From positions 1 to 64,000 of the forward strand of contig WHTJ01000011.1 in the NCBI GenBank assembly GCA_009377795.1: a DNA stretch of 64,000 nucleotides, read 5' to 3'. The notes under the pieces are model-generated. The model did no database searches and had not been told where the DNA came from. It saw nothing but the letters and a program-made list of their open reading frames with translations. This DNA comes from Propionibacteriales bacterium (GTDB lineage: Bacteria > Actinomycetota > Actinomycetes > Propionibacteriales > Nocardioidaceae). A program made the position numbers and the translations under genes. Positions 15,830-24,450 of this stretch are shown here, one piece after another (within the stretch, counting starts at the first letter, position 1; each line of letters starts with the position of its first letter).

Positions 15830-16789
15830 CTAGGCGCGGGCCACGGAGAAGGTGCGGCGGTAGGCCTGGGGCGTGGTGCCGCGCGCGGCCACGAAATGGT
15901 GGCGCAGCGCGGCGGCGTTCCCGAAGCCGGCGCGCTCCGCGACCAGCTCGATCGGTGCATCGGACTCCTCCAGCAGCCGCTCCGCCAGGAGCAGCCGCTG
16001 GCCGGTGATCCATTGGTGCGGCGTGCTTCCGGTCTCGGCGTGGAAGCGCCGGGCGAACGTGCGCGGCGACATCGCGGCCCGGCGCGCCAGGGAGGCGACG
16101 GTCATCTCCTCGTCGAGGTGCTCCTGCATCCAGGCCAGTACGGGGCCCAGGGTGTCGGCCGACGGCACGGACACCGGGGTCTGAACGAACTGCGCCTGTC
16201 CCCCGTCGCGCTGCGGCGGGACGACCATCCGGCGGGCCACCTGGACCGCGGCCTTGGCGCCGAACTCCTTGCGGATGATGTGCAGGCAGGCGTCCAGACC
16301 GGCGGCCGATCCGGCGCTGGTGATGACCGGCTCGGCGTCGACATACAGCACATCCGGGTTGACGCGCGCCTTCGGGAACCGCTCGGCGAGCTCGGCCGCA
16401 TAACGCCAGTGCGTCGTACACTCCCGGCCGTCGAGCAGGCCGGCCGCGCCGAGGGTGAAGGCGCCAACGCACACCGACAGGAGCCGGGCGCCTCGGTCGT
16501 ACGCCGCACGGAGCGCCTCCAGCACCTCATCCGGCACCGGCTTGTTGCGCGGCAGCGCCGGCACGGCCACCAGATCGGCCTCTGCCAAGGGCTCGAGCCC
16601 GGCGTCGACGTGCAACGAGAACCCCAGGCTGGTGCGCACCACGCCATCCGGCTGCGGTGTACAGACCGTGAAGTCGAACGTCGGACCCCCGTCATCGGAC
16701 CGGTCGATACCCCAGGCCTCGCATAGCACACCCAGCTCGAACGGCGCGACCCCGTCGAACACCACGGCCGCCACGGATTTCATCGCCAT
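15830..16789 (-). CDS. GlxA-type transcriptional regulator (DJ-1/PfpI domain plus AraC HTH)
   Basis: 319 aa. The N-terminal class I glutamine-amidotransferase-like (DJ-1/PfpI) domain spans about 5-190, with SVCVGAFTLGAAGLLDG holding the conserved cysteine elbow. The C-terminal AraC/XylS double HTH spans about 215-315 (MTVASLARRAAMSPRTFARRF; LVAERAGFGNAAALRHHF). Regulators of this layout sense small ligands and activate catabolic or stress genes; the ligand cannot be inferred. The start at 16789 has a second in-frame ATG two codons later. The 93-bp divergent gap to the next small gene is full of TGCCA/TGGCA half-sites, suggesting autoregulation and control of that gene. Confidence 0.88.
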   Translation of the reverse strand: MAMKSVAAVVFDGVAPFELGVLCEAWGIDRSDDGGPTFDFTVCTPQPDGVVRTSLGFSLHVDAGLEPLAEADLVAVPALPRNKPVPDEVLEALRAAYDRGARLLSVCVGAFTLGAAGLLDGRECTTHWRYAAELAERFPKARVNPDVLYVDAEPVITSAGSAAGLDACLHIIRKEFGAKAAVQVARRMVVPPQRDGGQAQFVQTPVSVPSADTLGPVLAWMQEHLDEEMTVASLARRAAMSPRTFARRFHAETGSTPHQWITGQRLLLAERLLEESDAPIELVAERAGFGNAAALRHHFVAARGTTPQAYRRTFSVARA

Positions 16790-16882
16790 ACCGGCAGCAT
16801 GCCACAGGGTTGGCAGTTTTTCGAGGGACTATGGCATACCTGCCACTCGTGGCATGATCTCGTGGTAGGAAGAATTACTGCC
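16790..16882. promoter_or_regulatory. Divergent control region with clustered TGGCA/TGCCA half-sites
   Basis: Several half-sites form dyads within 93 bp: GGCAGCATGCC (16793-16803), TGCCACAGGGTTGGCA (16800-16815), TGGCATACCTGCCA (16832-16845) and TGCCACTCGTGGCA (16841-16854). The last two overlap. Such spacing suits a dimeric AraC/GlxA-type regulator binding between its own gene and the small membrane protein gene. Confidence 0.5.
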
Positions 16883-17053
16883 ATGAGCATACTCGTCATC
16901 ACCGCACTCATCGCCCTCCTCGCCGGATCGCTCGCCTGGCTGCTGGCCCGGACGATCGGGCGGGACGGTTACGGCCAGAACCATCCGCCGCGGCGCGCCG
17001 GCGACTCGGAGACCGATCGCTGGCTCTGGTACCACCGGCGTCCCGCGACCTGA
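16883..17053 (+). CDS. Small single-pass membrane protein
   Basis: 56 aa. The start at 16883 (MSILVITALIALLAGSLAWL) follows a GGAAGA-like site. One N-terminal transmembrane helix (residues 3-23) is followed by a charged, Arg/Pro-rich tail ending DRWLWYHRRPAT. I recognise no family. It is divergent from the GlxA-type regulator and shares its operator-like region, so it may be that regulator's target. A strong hairpin terminator follows 22 bp downstream. Codon choice is high-GC like its neighbours, which favours a real gene. Confidence 0.55.
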   Translation: MSILVITALIALLAGSLAWLLARTIGRDGYGQNHPPRRAGDSETDRWLWYHRRPAT

Positions 17054-17074
17054 CCCACCCGACACACCCGACAC

Positions 17075-17121
17075 ACGACGAAGCCCCGCCGTGGCTGATC
17101 TCCGCGGCGGGGCTTCGTCGT
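17075..17121. terminator. Bidirectional hairpin terminator
   Basis: Perfect 17-bp stem: ACGACGAAGCCCCGCCG (17075-17091) pairs with 17105-17121 around a 13-nt loop. It lies between the convergent small membrane gene and rpsA. No U-run follows, as is usual in high-GC actinobacteria. Confidence 0.85.
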
Positions 17122-17154
17122 ACGCCGGACCGGCCGGTTCGGCCGGACCGGCCG

Positions 17155-18687
17155 TCACCTGCCGGTGAGCTTCTCCCGCAGCGCCTGCAACGCCTCGTCG
17201 GAGGCCAGCGAGCTGTCCGCCTGCTCCGCGGGCGTCCTGGTGGGGGACGGCGCAGTGCGCTCGCGCTCGCCGGACTCCTCGCGGCTGGACGTGGTGCCCC
17301 CGGAGGAGGAGTACGACGAGTCGCCGCCGGCCTCGGCATCCGCCTTCTGTGCCTCCGCGATCTGCTTGCGGTGCGCCTCCCAACGGGCGTGCGCCTCGGC
17401 GTACTGCCGCTCCCACGTCGCGCGCTGCTCGTCGTACCCCTCGAGCCACTCGCCGGTGTCCGGGTCGAACCCCTCCGGATAGATGTAGTTGCCCTCTTCG
17501 TCGTACGACGCGTTCATGCCGTAGAGCGTGGGGTCGAAGTCCTCGCTGCTGGACGACACCTCGGTCTCGTTGGCCTGCTTCAGAGAGAGCGAGATCCGGC
17601 GGCGCTCCAGGTCGATGTCGATGATCTTGACCATCGCGTCGTCGCCGACCTGAACCACCTGCTCGGGGATCTCGACGTGCCGCTCGGCCAGCTCGGAGAT
17701 GTGCACCAGGCCCTCGATGCCCTCCTCGACCCGCACGAACGCGCCGAACGGCACCAGCTTGGTGGTCTTGCCGGGCACGATCTGGCCGATCTGGTGGGTC
17801 CGGGCGAAGTGCTGCCAGGGGTCCTCCTGGGTGGCCTTGAGCGACAACGAGACCCGCTCGCGGTCCATGTCGACGTCGAGCACCTCGACTGTGACCTCGT
17901 CGCCGACCTGCACGACCTCGCTCGGGTGGTCGATGTGCTTCCAGGAGAGCTCGGATACGTGGACCAGCCCGTCGACGCCGCCGAGGTCCACGAACGCGCC
18001 GAAGTTGACGATGGACGACACGACGCCCTTGCGGATCTGGCCCTTCTGCAGCTGGGTGAGGAAACTCTGCCGCACCTCGCTCTGCGTCTGCTCCAGCCAG
18101 GCGCGCCGGGACAACACGACGTTGTTTCGGTTCTTGTCGAGCTCGATGATCTTGGACTCGAGCTCCTTGCCGACGTATGGCTGAAGGTCGCGCACCCGGC
18201 GCATCTCGACCAGGGACGCCGGGAGGAAACCGCGCAGACCGATGTCGAGAATCAGCCCGCCCTTGACCACCTCGATGACCTGGCCGGTGACGACGCCGTC
18301 CTCCTCCTTGATCTGCTCGATCGTGCCCCACGCGCGTTCGTACTGAGCGCGCTTCTTGGACAGGATCAGCCGGCCTTCCTTGTCCTCCTTCTGGAGCACC
18401 AGGGCCTCGACCTTGTCGCCGACCGCCACGACCTCGTGGGGGTCGACGTCGTGCTTGATCGAGAGCTCTCTCGAGGGGATGACGCCTTCGGTCTTGTACC
18501 CGATGTCGAGCAGGACTTCGTCCCGGTCGACTTTCACGATGGTGCCGTCGACGATGTCTCCGTCGTTGAAGTATTTGATCGTCTGGTCAACTGCGGCGAG
18601 GAAGTCGTCCTCAGAGCCGATGTCGTTGACCGCTACGTTCGGGGTCTCCGAGACTTCGGCGGTCGGGGCCTCAATACTGCTCGTCAT
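17155..18687 (-). CDS. rpsA: 30S ribosomal protein S1
   Basis: 510 aa, start at 18687 (MTSSIEAPTAEVSETPNV). Four S1 OB-fold repeats occupy about 43-112, 130-195, 213-280 and 298-366 (for example DIVDGTIVKVDRDEVLLDIG and GAFVDLGGVDGLVHVSEL). The actinobacterial four-domain form is shorter than the six-domain E. coli protein. A ~140-residue C-terminal tail is rich in Ser, Glu, Ala and Gln and probably disordered. S1 helps load structured mRNA on the 30S subunit. The upstream ribosome site is weak (GGAG 14 nt away), as often seen for rpsA. Confidence 0.95.
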   Translation of the reverse strand: MTSSIEAPTAEVSETPNVAVNDIGSEDDFLAAVDQTIKYFNDGDIVDGTIVKVDRDEVLLDIGYKTEGVIPSRELSIKHDVDPHEVVAVGDKVEALVLQKEDKEGRLILSKKRAQYERAWGTIEQIKEEDGVVTGQVIEVVKGGLILDIGLRGFLPASLVEMRRVRDLQPYVGKELESKIIELDKNRNNVVLSRRAWLEQTQSEVRQSFLTQLQKGQIRKGVVSSIVNFGAFVDLGGVDGLVHVSELSWKHIDHPSEVVQVGDEVTVEVLDVDMDRERVSLSLKATQEDPWQHFARTHQIGQIVPGKTTKLVPFGAFVRVEEGIEGLVHISELAERHVEIPEQVVQVGDDAMVKIIDIDLERRRISLSLKQANETEVSSSSEDFDPTLYGMNASYDEEGNYIYPEGFDPDTGEWLEGYDEQRATWERQYAEAHARWEAHRKQIAEAQKADAEAGGDSSYSSSGGTTSSREESGERERTAPSPTRTPAEQADSSLASDEALQALREKLTGR

Positions 18688-18850
18688 GTAGGAGGTGCTC
18701 CGGTGGATGGTTTGTGGTCGTGCGTGCTCGCGATGCGGGCCCTTTGTTCGCGTTGTGCCGAGGGACCCGAACTCGTGGAGTGAGGTGGTCGACAAGCAGC
18801 GAGCACGGCCTGCTCCGTCCGAGGTCGCGCAGGCCCACAGCGCAGCGGTC

Positions 18851-18880
18851 AGTCTACGGCGCGCGCGTCACACAACGCAA
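18851..18880 (-). promoter_or_regulatory. Candidate rpsA promoter
   Basis: Reading leftward: TTGCGT (18880-18875), 18-bp spacer, TAGACT (18856-18851). This is a reasonable housekeeping sigma promoter and would leave an rpsA leader of about 155 nt. The remainder of the 295-bp gap (18688-18982) shows no gene. Confidence 0.45.
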
Positions 18881-18982
18881 CGCGGGGTGACGGTTGTTTT
18901 GCCGGATTCCGGCGCCCCGGCGTACGACGTCCGCTCCCTGGCTGTATCCGACACGATGTAGAAAAGTCCGCCTACGACCACA

Positions 18983-20305
18983 CTAACCGGCCGGGGCAAG
19001 GAACGCCGTGAGCGCGGCGGCGTACATCGCCGGGTCCTCGGAACCGCACATCTCCCGAGCCGAATGCATCGCCAGCTGCGGCGCACCCACGTCGACCGTG
19101 GTGACCCCGAGCCGGGCCGCGGTCAGCGGTCCCACGGACGACCCGCATGCCAGGTCGGCCCGGTGCATGTACCGCTGCAGCGGCACCTTGGCCCGCTCGC
19201 AGGCCATCGCGAACGCCGCCATCCCGGTGGCGTCGCTGGCGTACCGCAGGCCCAGGTGGACCTTCAGAACGGGACCGCCATTGACCTCGATCCAGTGCCG
19301 CGGCTCATGCCGGTCGGAGTAGTTCGGGTGCGTCGCATGCGACATGTCCCCCGACACGCACAGCGAGCCGGCGAGCGCCCGCAGGTAGTCGTCCCGCGTT
19401 CCGCCGCCGGCCAGGGCGATTCGTTCGAGTACGACGGGGAGCAGGTCCGAGAACGCGCCACGCTCCGACATGCTGCCGACCTCCTCGTGGTCGAACAGCA
19501 CCAGCACCGGGATGCTCGCCGGCCGGCCCGCGGGTGCGCTCGCGAACGCCTCGACGGCGTCCAGCAACGCGCAGAGTCCCGCATAGCACGTCCCCTGGTT
19601 GTCCAGCCGGGGCGCACTGATCAGCTCGCCCTCCCGCCCGATCCGCCGGCTCGGGGTCAGGTCGTGCGTCATCAGCTCCCAGCCGAACACGTCGTCGGCG
19701 TTCACGCCGAGCTCGTCGGCGACGAACGACACGAACGATCCGGGCGCCGTGCCGAGTCCCCACACCGGGTTCAGGTGGTTCTGCGGGTCGAGCTTCAACG
19801 ACTCGTTGACGTCGCGGTCGAGGTGGATGGCCAGCTGCGGCACCCGCAGAATCGGTCGGTCGACCCGGAGCATCCGCTCCGCGACCTGGTCGCCCGAGCG
19901 CACCGACACCCGGCCGGAGAGGCCGAGGTCGCGGTCGAGCCATGAGTTCAGCAGCGCGCCGCCGTACGGCTCCACAGCCACCTGCTGCCAGCCGGCGTGG
20001 CTGAGGTCGGGTCGCTGCTTGATCCGCAAGTTCGGACTGTCGGTGTGGGCGCCGATGATCCGGAACGGCGTGGCCGGGCCGGCGGCCGGCTCGGTGCTCC
20101 AGGCCACGAGCGAGCCGCCGCGGACCAGGTAGTGCCGGCCCGGCTCGGTCGGCCAGGCCGAGGTCTCCTCGAGCCGGCGGAATCCGTGCGACTCCAGCTC
20201 GGCCGCGGCCGTCGCGCACACGTGGAACGGCGACGGTGAGGCGTCCACGAAACGGCAGAGCCCTTCGGCGGACGCGCGCGTGTCCTGCGGGGAGAGTGGG
20301 ACCAT
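18983..20305 (-). CDS. M18 family aminopeptidase (aspartyl/deblocking type)
   Basis: 440 aa. Co-catalytic zinc-site motifs of the M18 family are visible: [12 protein letters not shown] near residue 90, [15 protein letters not shown] near 285, and the C-terminal HSAREMCG. NEsequence-context [13 protein letters not shown] and [13 protein letters not shown] also match family blocks. These are cytosolic dodecameric peptidases that remove N-terminal acidic or neutral residues. TAGCAT at 20312-20317 lies exactly at -12 to -7 from the ATG and there is no ribosome site, so a leaderless mRNA is likely. It is divergent from the methyltransferase gene. Confidence 0.9.
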   Translation of the reverse strand: MVPLSPQDTRASAEGLCRFVDASPSPFHVCATAAAELESHGFRRLEETSAWPTEPGRHYLVRGGSLVAWSTEPAAGPATPFRIIGAHTDSPNLRIKQRPDLSHAGWQQVAVEPYGGALLNSWLDRDLGLSGRVSVRSGDQVAERMLRVDRPILRVPQLAIHLDRDVNESLKLDPQNHLNPVWGLGTAPGSFVSFVADELGVNADDVFGWELMTHDLTPSRRIGREGELISAPRLDNQGTCYAGLCALLDAVEAFASAPAGRPASIPVLVLFDHEEVGSMSERGAFSDLLPVVLERIALAGGGTRDDYLRALAGSLCVSGDMSHATHPNYSDRHEPRHWIEVNGGPVLKVHLGLRYASDATGMAAFAMACERAKVPLQRYMHRADLACGSSVGPLTAARLGVTTVDVGAPQLAMHSAREMCGSEDPAMYAAALTAFLAPAG

Positions 20306-20311
20306 ACGGCG

Positions 20312-20317
20312 ATGCTA
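20312..20317 (-). promoter_or_regulatory. -10 element for leaderless M18 transcript
   Basis: TAGCAT on the minus strand at -12 to -7 relative to the ATG at 20305. With no Shine-Dalgarno sequence present, transcription would begin at the start codon. Confidence 0.5.
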
Positions 20318-20461
20318 CTCACGGCCCAAGCGGTGCGGCGGGCCGATTTGTTGACCGGCGATGCGATGCCGCGTACGGGTAGTGTCGGCGCAGGTGAGCA
20401 AGGTGTCGGGCGGTGCGTGCGCTCTGGCGCACTATCCGCATGACACGTCGCGGGAGGTCGC

Positions 20462-21262
20462 ATGAGCGAGTCGGTTCGGGGGACCCACCGCCCGGTGTCC
20501 GCGGCCGAGACCCAGCGCGCCAACCGGGCCGACTGGGACAAGATCGCCGACGAGTACCAGGCCACCCATGGAGACTTCCTCGGCGATGCGTCGTTCCTGT
20601 GGTGCCCGGAGGGTCTCACCGAGGCGACCGCACGGCTGCTCGGCGAGGTCGCGGGCCGCCGGGTCCTGGAGGTCGGTTGCGGGGCGGGCCAGTGCTCCCG
20701 ATGGCTGCGTAGCCAGGGCGCGACCGTCGCCGGGCTGGATCTCTCGTTCCGGCAGCTGCAGCACAGCCGACGGCTGGACGAGGAGACCGGGATCGGCGTA
20801 CCCGTGGTGTGCGCGACCGCCATCCGCATACCGTTCGCCGACGCGACGTTCGACGCCGCCTGCTCCGCGTTCGGCGCGCTGCCGTTCATCGCGGAGATCG
20901 ACGTGGTGATGGCCGACGTCGCCCGAGTGCTCCGGCCCGGTTCCCGGTGGGTGTTCGCGGTGACCCACCCGGCCCGGTGGATGTTCGCCGACGATCCGAC
21001 CGAGGCCGGGCTGCACGTCGTGCGGTCCTACTTCGACCGGACGCCGTACGTCGAAGAGAACGAGCACGGCCTCACGACCGCCGTCGAGCACCACCACACC
21101 GTCGGGGATTGGATACGTGCCGCGCACGGAGCCGGATTCGCCGTCGAGGACCTCATCGAGCCCGACTGGCCGGACGGCCACGACCGGGTGTGGGGAGCGT
21201 GGGGTCCCGTCCGCGGCCGGCTGGTACCGGGCACGGCCATCTTCTGCACCGTACGACGCTGA
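20462..21262 (+). CDS. Class I SAM-dependent methyltransferase
   Basis: 266 aa. The start at 20462 follows GGGAGG. SAM-binding motif I reads VLEVGCGAGQCSRWL (near residue 66), and the acidic residue of motif II is in VAGLDLSFRQLQ. A later segment (DAACSAFGALPFIAEIDVVM) fits motif IV. It has the Methyltransf_11 layout with a C-terminal cap; the substrate is unknown and could be a small molecule. It stands alone, ending one base before the convergent membrane-protein gene. Confidence 0.85.
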   Translation: MSESVRGTHRPVSAAETQRANRADWDKIADEYQATHGDFLGDASFLWCPEGLTEATARLLGEVAGRRVLEVGCGAGQCSRWLRSQGATVAGLDLSFRQLQHSRRLDEETGIGVPVVCATAIRIPFADATFDAACSAFGALPFIAEIDVVMADVARVLRPGSRWVFAVTHPARWMFADDPTEAGLHVVRSYFDRTPYVEENEHGLTTAVEHHHTVGDWIRAAHGAGFAVEDLIEPDWPDGHDRVWGAWGPVRGRLVPGTAIFCTVRR

Positions 21263-23674
21263 TCAGAACAACCGCCGCCTCAGGAGCGCACCGCCGACCG
21301 CGATGCCGAACAGCGCGAGGGCCACCATGGCACGCAACCAGTTGCGCTTCGCCTCACCGGTCTCACTCCGCAGCTGGTAGGCGTACGCCGTGGAGCCCAC
21401 GGCTCCCTCGGGCGCACCGAACGCCATCGACTCATCCAGAGCCCGCACGGCCGACGCCTCGATCAGCGCGTACTGCTCACCGAAGGACACCACCGCCTCC
21501 GACCCGGTGCGGACCAGCTTCCGGGATTCGCCGCCCGCGAGTCTCTTCACCCGACCCTTCAGCCTCGGCGCACCCTTCTTCGCGTCGCCGAGCCGCTCGG
21601 TGAGCTTGCCGGAACCGCGTGCCGTGCGACCCAGTCCGGCGGCGAGCGCGTCCGCGTTCTCGGCCAGTTGGTCGGAACCACGCTCTGTCTCGCGGGAACT
21701 GTCCGCGAGTCGTTTCGCGCGGTGGGTCAGCTCCCCCAGACCGGCACGCAGCCGCCCGGTACCGGCCGACTGCTGACCGGCGACGTCGCTCAGCGTCCCC
21801 AGGCCGTCGACCAGGGCACCGTTCCCGGCGGCGACCTGGTCGACGTCGTCGAGCAGCCTGGACACGTCGCCGCGAAGGGTTTTCTTTCCGCGCGGGTGCG
21901 AGCCGCCCACGGCGTCCTGGACCCGGCTCACGACACGGTCGAGCAGCCGGGTGATGTCCGCGTCGATGCCGTCCAGCTCCTGAAGGAGCCCAGGACGGCG
22001 TGCGTCACAGCCGCCTGCGGCACTGCTCAGCCCGCACTCGAGCCGTCCCAGCAGCGTCGTCACCCCCTCCGATCCGAGATCGCCTCGCAGCTCCTCCAGG
22101 CCGCCGTACACGGTGTCGGAACCGTCCTGCAGGCGGCTGATCACACTGGCGAGCACGCGAGCGCGCGGCCCGTCCAGCTCGCCTTCGAGCGGCGGCACGT
22201 CGGCGCATGAAGGGGCGGCGCCGCCGGTCAGATAGGCCAGCAGGTCGGCCGCGCAATCCACCTGGCCGACCATCCGGTCGATGTTCGCCGACGCGCCCTC
22301 CAGCTCACCACGCAGCTGGCTCACGGTCCACAACAGGCTGCCCTCGCTCCCCGTGCTGCCGATTCCGTCGACCAGCCGCTGGATACTCGTCTGGATCGGC
22401 CGGGCTCGGCCGGCGAGGCCGTTGACGCCGGCCGACAGCTGGCGGAGTCCGCCGTCGATCGACCCCAGGCCCTGGCGAATCCGTCGCAGGCTGCCGATCA
22501 GCTCCGGCGGCCGGTTCGCTGCAGCGTCGAGTCGGCTGGCGAGCCGGCCCGCGTTGTCGACGAGGTTGCCCGCGCCGTTCGACGCGACGCCCATCTTGGA
22601 GGCCAGCCGGCCGTTGCGGGTGGTGAGCCCGTCCAACCCGCCGGAGAGATCGTCGGCACGATCGGCGAGGTATGCGGACTCGGGAGCGGCCTCCTCCGCC
22701 AGGTCGGTGTCCAGCTTGCCCGCGCCCTGACGCAGCTGGACGAGTCCACGAAGCAGGTTCGTCGCGCCGTCGCGCAGGTTGAGGAGGTCGTCGTTGATCG
22801 CGGCCGCGGTCCCGGTGAACTCCCCCGCGGTCTCGATACCGCCCCGGTAACTCTCGGCACTGCTCTGGTACGGCGACTCCAACGGGTTCACCGGCAGGGC
22901 ACTCATGGTCGCGGCCGGGACCACGCCATCCTGGATCTGCGCGGTATAGCCGAACTTCGCGACCGCCGACCCGATCGGCGGAAACAACGTCATGCCGAAG
23001 GTCAGCGTGGTACCTCCGGCACCGTCCCCGGCGATGCTCGCCGCGTCGCTGCGTACGCCCGTGAAGCGAGCCGGAAGCGTCGTGGTCAACGAACCCACCA
23101 TGGGGACGACCACGTCGGCGTCCCTGGTGACGACGCCGCCCGTCCCGTCGGCGAAGGTGATCTCCTCGGTCTCGGCGGTGACGTTCTCCACCCGGTACCG
23201 CACCTCGAGCTCGCCGTCCGCGTCGACGACGTCCCCTGGTTCGACCTTCTCACCGTTCAGCCAATAGCCGACCTCCAATTCGAGTGGAAGTCGCCGGTCG
23301 TAGTCGCTCACCATGCGAAGCCGTTCGGTCCCGTCGACGTCGAACTCCGCGACCTGCTCGCCGCCCCGGACCTTGAGGTCGCCGAAACCGTCGAGGTTGC
23401 GCAACCCGTCGGTCGAGACCGGGTTCGCCACGTTCACGCTGCCGATGCCGGTCACCGAGAGCTGTTCGTAGATCCGCTGCTCGGTGACCTGTCCGTTCGG
23501 TTCGAGGTCGACCTTGACGGTCTCGGTGTTGACCACGGTGACGCCGTCGTTCACCGCCGGGGATGGGGGCGCGGGGACGGCGACGGCGACCGTGGACACC
23601 GGCGACAGCCAGAGCATCACGGTGGACACCGCCAGAACCACCACCCGCGCGTAGATCCTGGCCGACCGCGTCAC
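21263..23674 (-). CDS. Large secreted/membrane coiled-coil protein (YhgE/Pip-like heptad region)
   Basis: 803 aa, GTG start at 23674 fixed by a GTGA overlap with the upstream gene. A signal peptide or anchor (residues ~8-33, VVVLAVSTVMLWLSPVSTVA) precedes a beta-rich region (~40-270; KVDLEPNGQVTEQRIYEQLS and similar). A very long helical region (~300-770) follows, with recurrent L-x-x-G spacing such as GLDGLTTRNGRLASKMG and LRQLSAGVNGLAG. It ends with one transmembrane helix (WLRAMVALALFGIAVGGALL) and an Arg-rich cytoplasmic end. The L-x-x-G heptads recall YhgE/Pip and other envelope-spanning proteins. I cannot assign a function; an extracytoplasmic fibre or tether anchored at both ends is inference. 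Confidence 0.7.
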   Translation of the reverse strand: MTRSARIYARVVVLAVSTVMLWLSPVSTVAVAVPAPPSPAVNDGVTVVNTETVKVDLEPNGQVTEQRIYEQLSVTGIGSVNVANPVSTDGLRNLDGFGDLKVRGGEQVAEFDVDGTERLRMVSDYDRRLPLELEVGYWLNGEKVEPGDVVDADGELEVRYRVENVTAETEEITFADGTGGVVTRDADVVVPMVGSLTTTLPARFTGVRSDAASIAGDGAGGTTLTFGMTLFPPIGSAVAKFGYTAQIQDGVVPAATMSALPVNPLESPYQSSAESYRGGIETAGEFTGTAAAINDDLLNLRDGATNLLRGLVQLRQGAGKLDTDLAEEAAPESAYLADRADDLSGGLDGLTTRNGRLASKMGVASNGAGNLVDNAGRLASRLDAAANRPPELIGSLRRIRQGLGSIDGGLRQLSAGVNGLAGRARPIQTSIQRLVDGIGSTGSEGSLLWTVSQLRGELEGASANIDRMVGQVDCAADLLAYLTGGAAPSCADVPPLEGELDGPRARVLASVISRLQDGSDTVYGGLEELRGDLGSEGVTTLLGRLECGLSSAAGGCDARRPGLLQELDGIDADITRLLDRVVSRVQDAVGGSHPRGKKTLRGDVSRLLDDVDQVAAGNGALVDGLGTLSDVAGQQSAGTGRLRAGLGELTHRAKRLADSSRETERGSDQLAENADALAAGLGRTARGSGKLTERLGDAKKGAPRLKGRVKRLAGGESRKLVRTGSEAVVSFGEQYALIEASAVRALDESMAFGAPEGAVGSTAYAYQLRSETGEAKRNWLRAMVALALFGIAVGGALLRRRLF

Positions 23675-24300
23675 GTCACCTTCTCCGCCACGCGGTCCCG
23701 CGCCACGTCGGTGAACCCGGTGTGCATCGGCAGGTGCGACGGCGTCACCAGATCGTCCAGATAGCTGCTCGGCGGCCGGACGACCGGCTTCGGCTTCGGC
23801 TTCGGCTTCAGCGAAGCGCAGAGCGGTATGAGCGATGCGATCAGAAATCCGACCGCCGCGGCCGGCAGGACCATCGTGACGGCGGTGGACGACTCGCGCA
23901 CGAACTGCACGGGCGAGGCGGCGACGGTCTCCTCGTACGTACCCACGAACATGGCCGCGCCGACCAGCGGCGACCACAGCGGCACCGACCAGCGGCTCAC
24001 GGCACAGAAGAGCACGAACGCCAGCAGCACGAGGAAGACCATCACGGCTGTTCCGTCGACGGTGTCGGGCAACCACACTGCCAAAGCGGCATAGCCGGTC
24101 CAGGTCAGTACGAAGCCCGCCGCGAACCCGATCAGCCGGAAGACGAGAGGCCGGTCGGGCACGAGGCCGACCACCGCGCCGAGCGCGAGGCCGATGGGGG
24201 TGGCATGTTCGAGTTCGAGGTTAAGGGCTCCCCCGCTCATGATGGTAAGAGCGCCTCCGAGGGAGAGCACGATGCCGGCAAGCCAGGCTGGGGATTTCAT
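23671..24300 (-). CDS. Polytopic membrane protein of unknown family
   Basis: 209 aa with about six hydrophobic helices (for example LAGIVLSLGGALTIMSGGAL, AVMVFLVLLAFVLFCAV and VTMVLPAAAVGFLIASLI). The cytoplasmic tail begins with KPKPKPKP, encoded by a 6-bp microsatellite near 23788-23811, and ends VARDRVAEKVT. The stop overlaps the GTG of the coiled-coil gene by 4 bp, so the two are translationally coupled and probably work together. A plausible promoter lies at 24323-24351 in an unusually AT-rich gap. No known family was recognised. Confidence 0.7.
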   Translation of the reverse strand: MKSPAWLAGIVLSLGGALTIMSGGALNLELEHATPIGLALGAVVGLVPDRPLVFRLIGFAAGFVLTWTGYAALAVWLPDTVDGTAVMVFLVLLAFVLFCAVSRWSVPLWSPLVGAAMFVGTYEETVAASPVQFVRESSTAVTMVLPAAAVGFLIASLIPLCASLKPKPKPKPVVRPPSSYLDDLVTPSHLPMHTGFTDVARDRVAEKVT

Positions 24301-24322
24301 GCGATGTGCTACCTCTCAATCA

Positions 24323-24351
24323 CAGTTAGCAAGAAAGTTGCAGCTTGTCAC
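24323..24351 (-). promoter_or_regulatory. Candidate promoter of the membrane/coiled-coil pair
   Basis: Reading leftward: GTGACA (24351-24346), 17 bp, TAACTG (24328-24323), close to housekeeping consensus. GAGAGG lies between it and the ATG at 24300. The surrounding 24301-24450 stretch is far richer in A+T than the rest of the window. Confidence 0.5.
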
Positions 24352-24450
24352 CATGCAAATACTTCGCGCGACAATAGCGAGACCAAATGGTGATAGCTAG
24401 TAGCAGCGCCGCCACTATCTGTAATTAGAAAGGGGAGTGAAAGAAGTGAA

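Noticed and set aside
23788-23811. Four 6-bp units (KP repeats) as a mobile or CRISPR-like repeat
   Set aside because: Simple in-frame microsatellite inside a coding sequence; no spacers.
24395-24425. polA terminator hairpin
   Set aside because: The imperfect dyad around 24399-24418 depends on G-U pairs and has no U-run; too weak to call.
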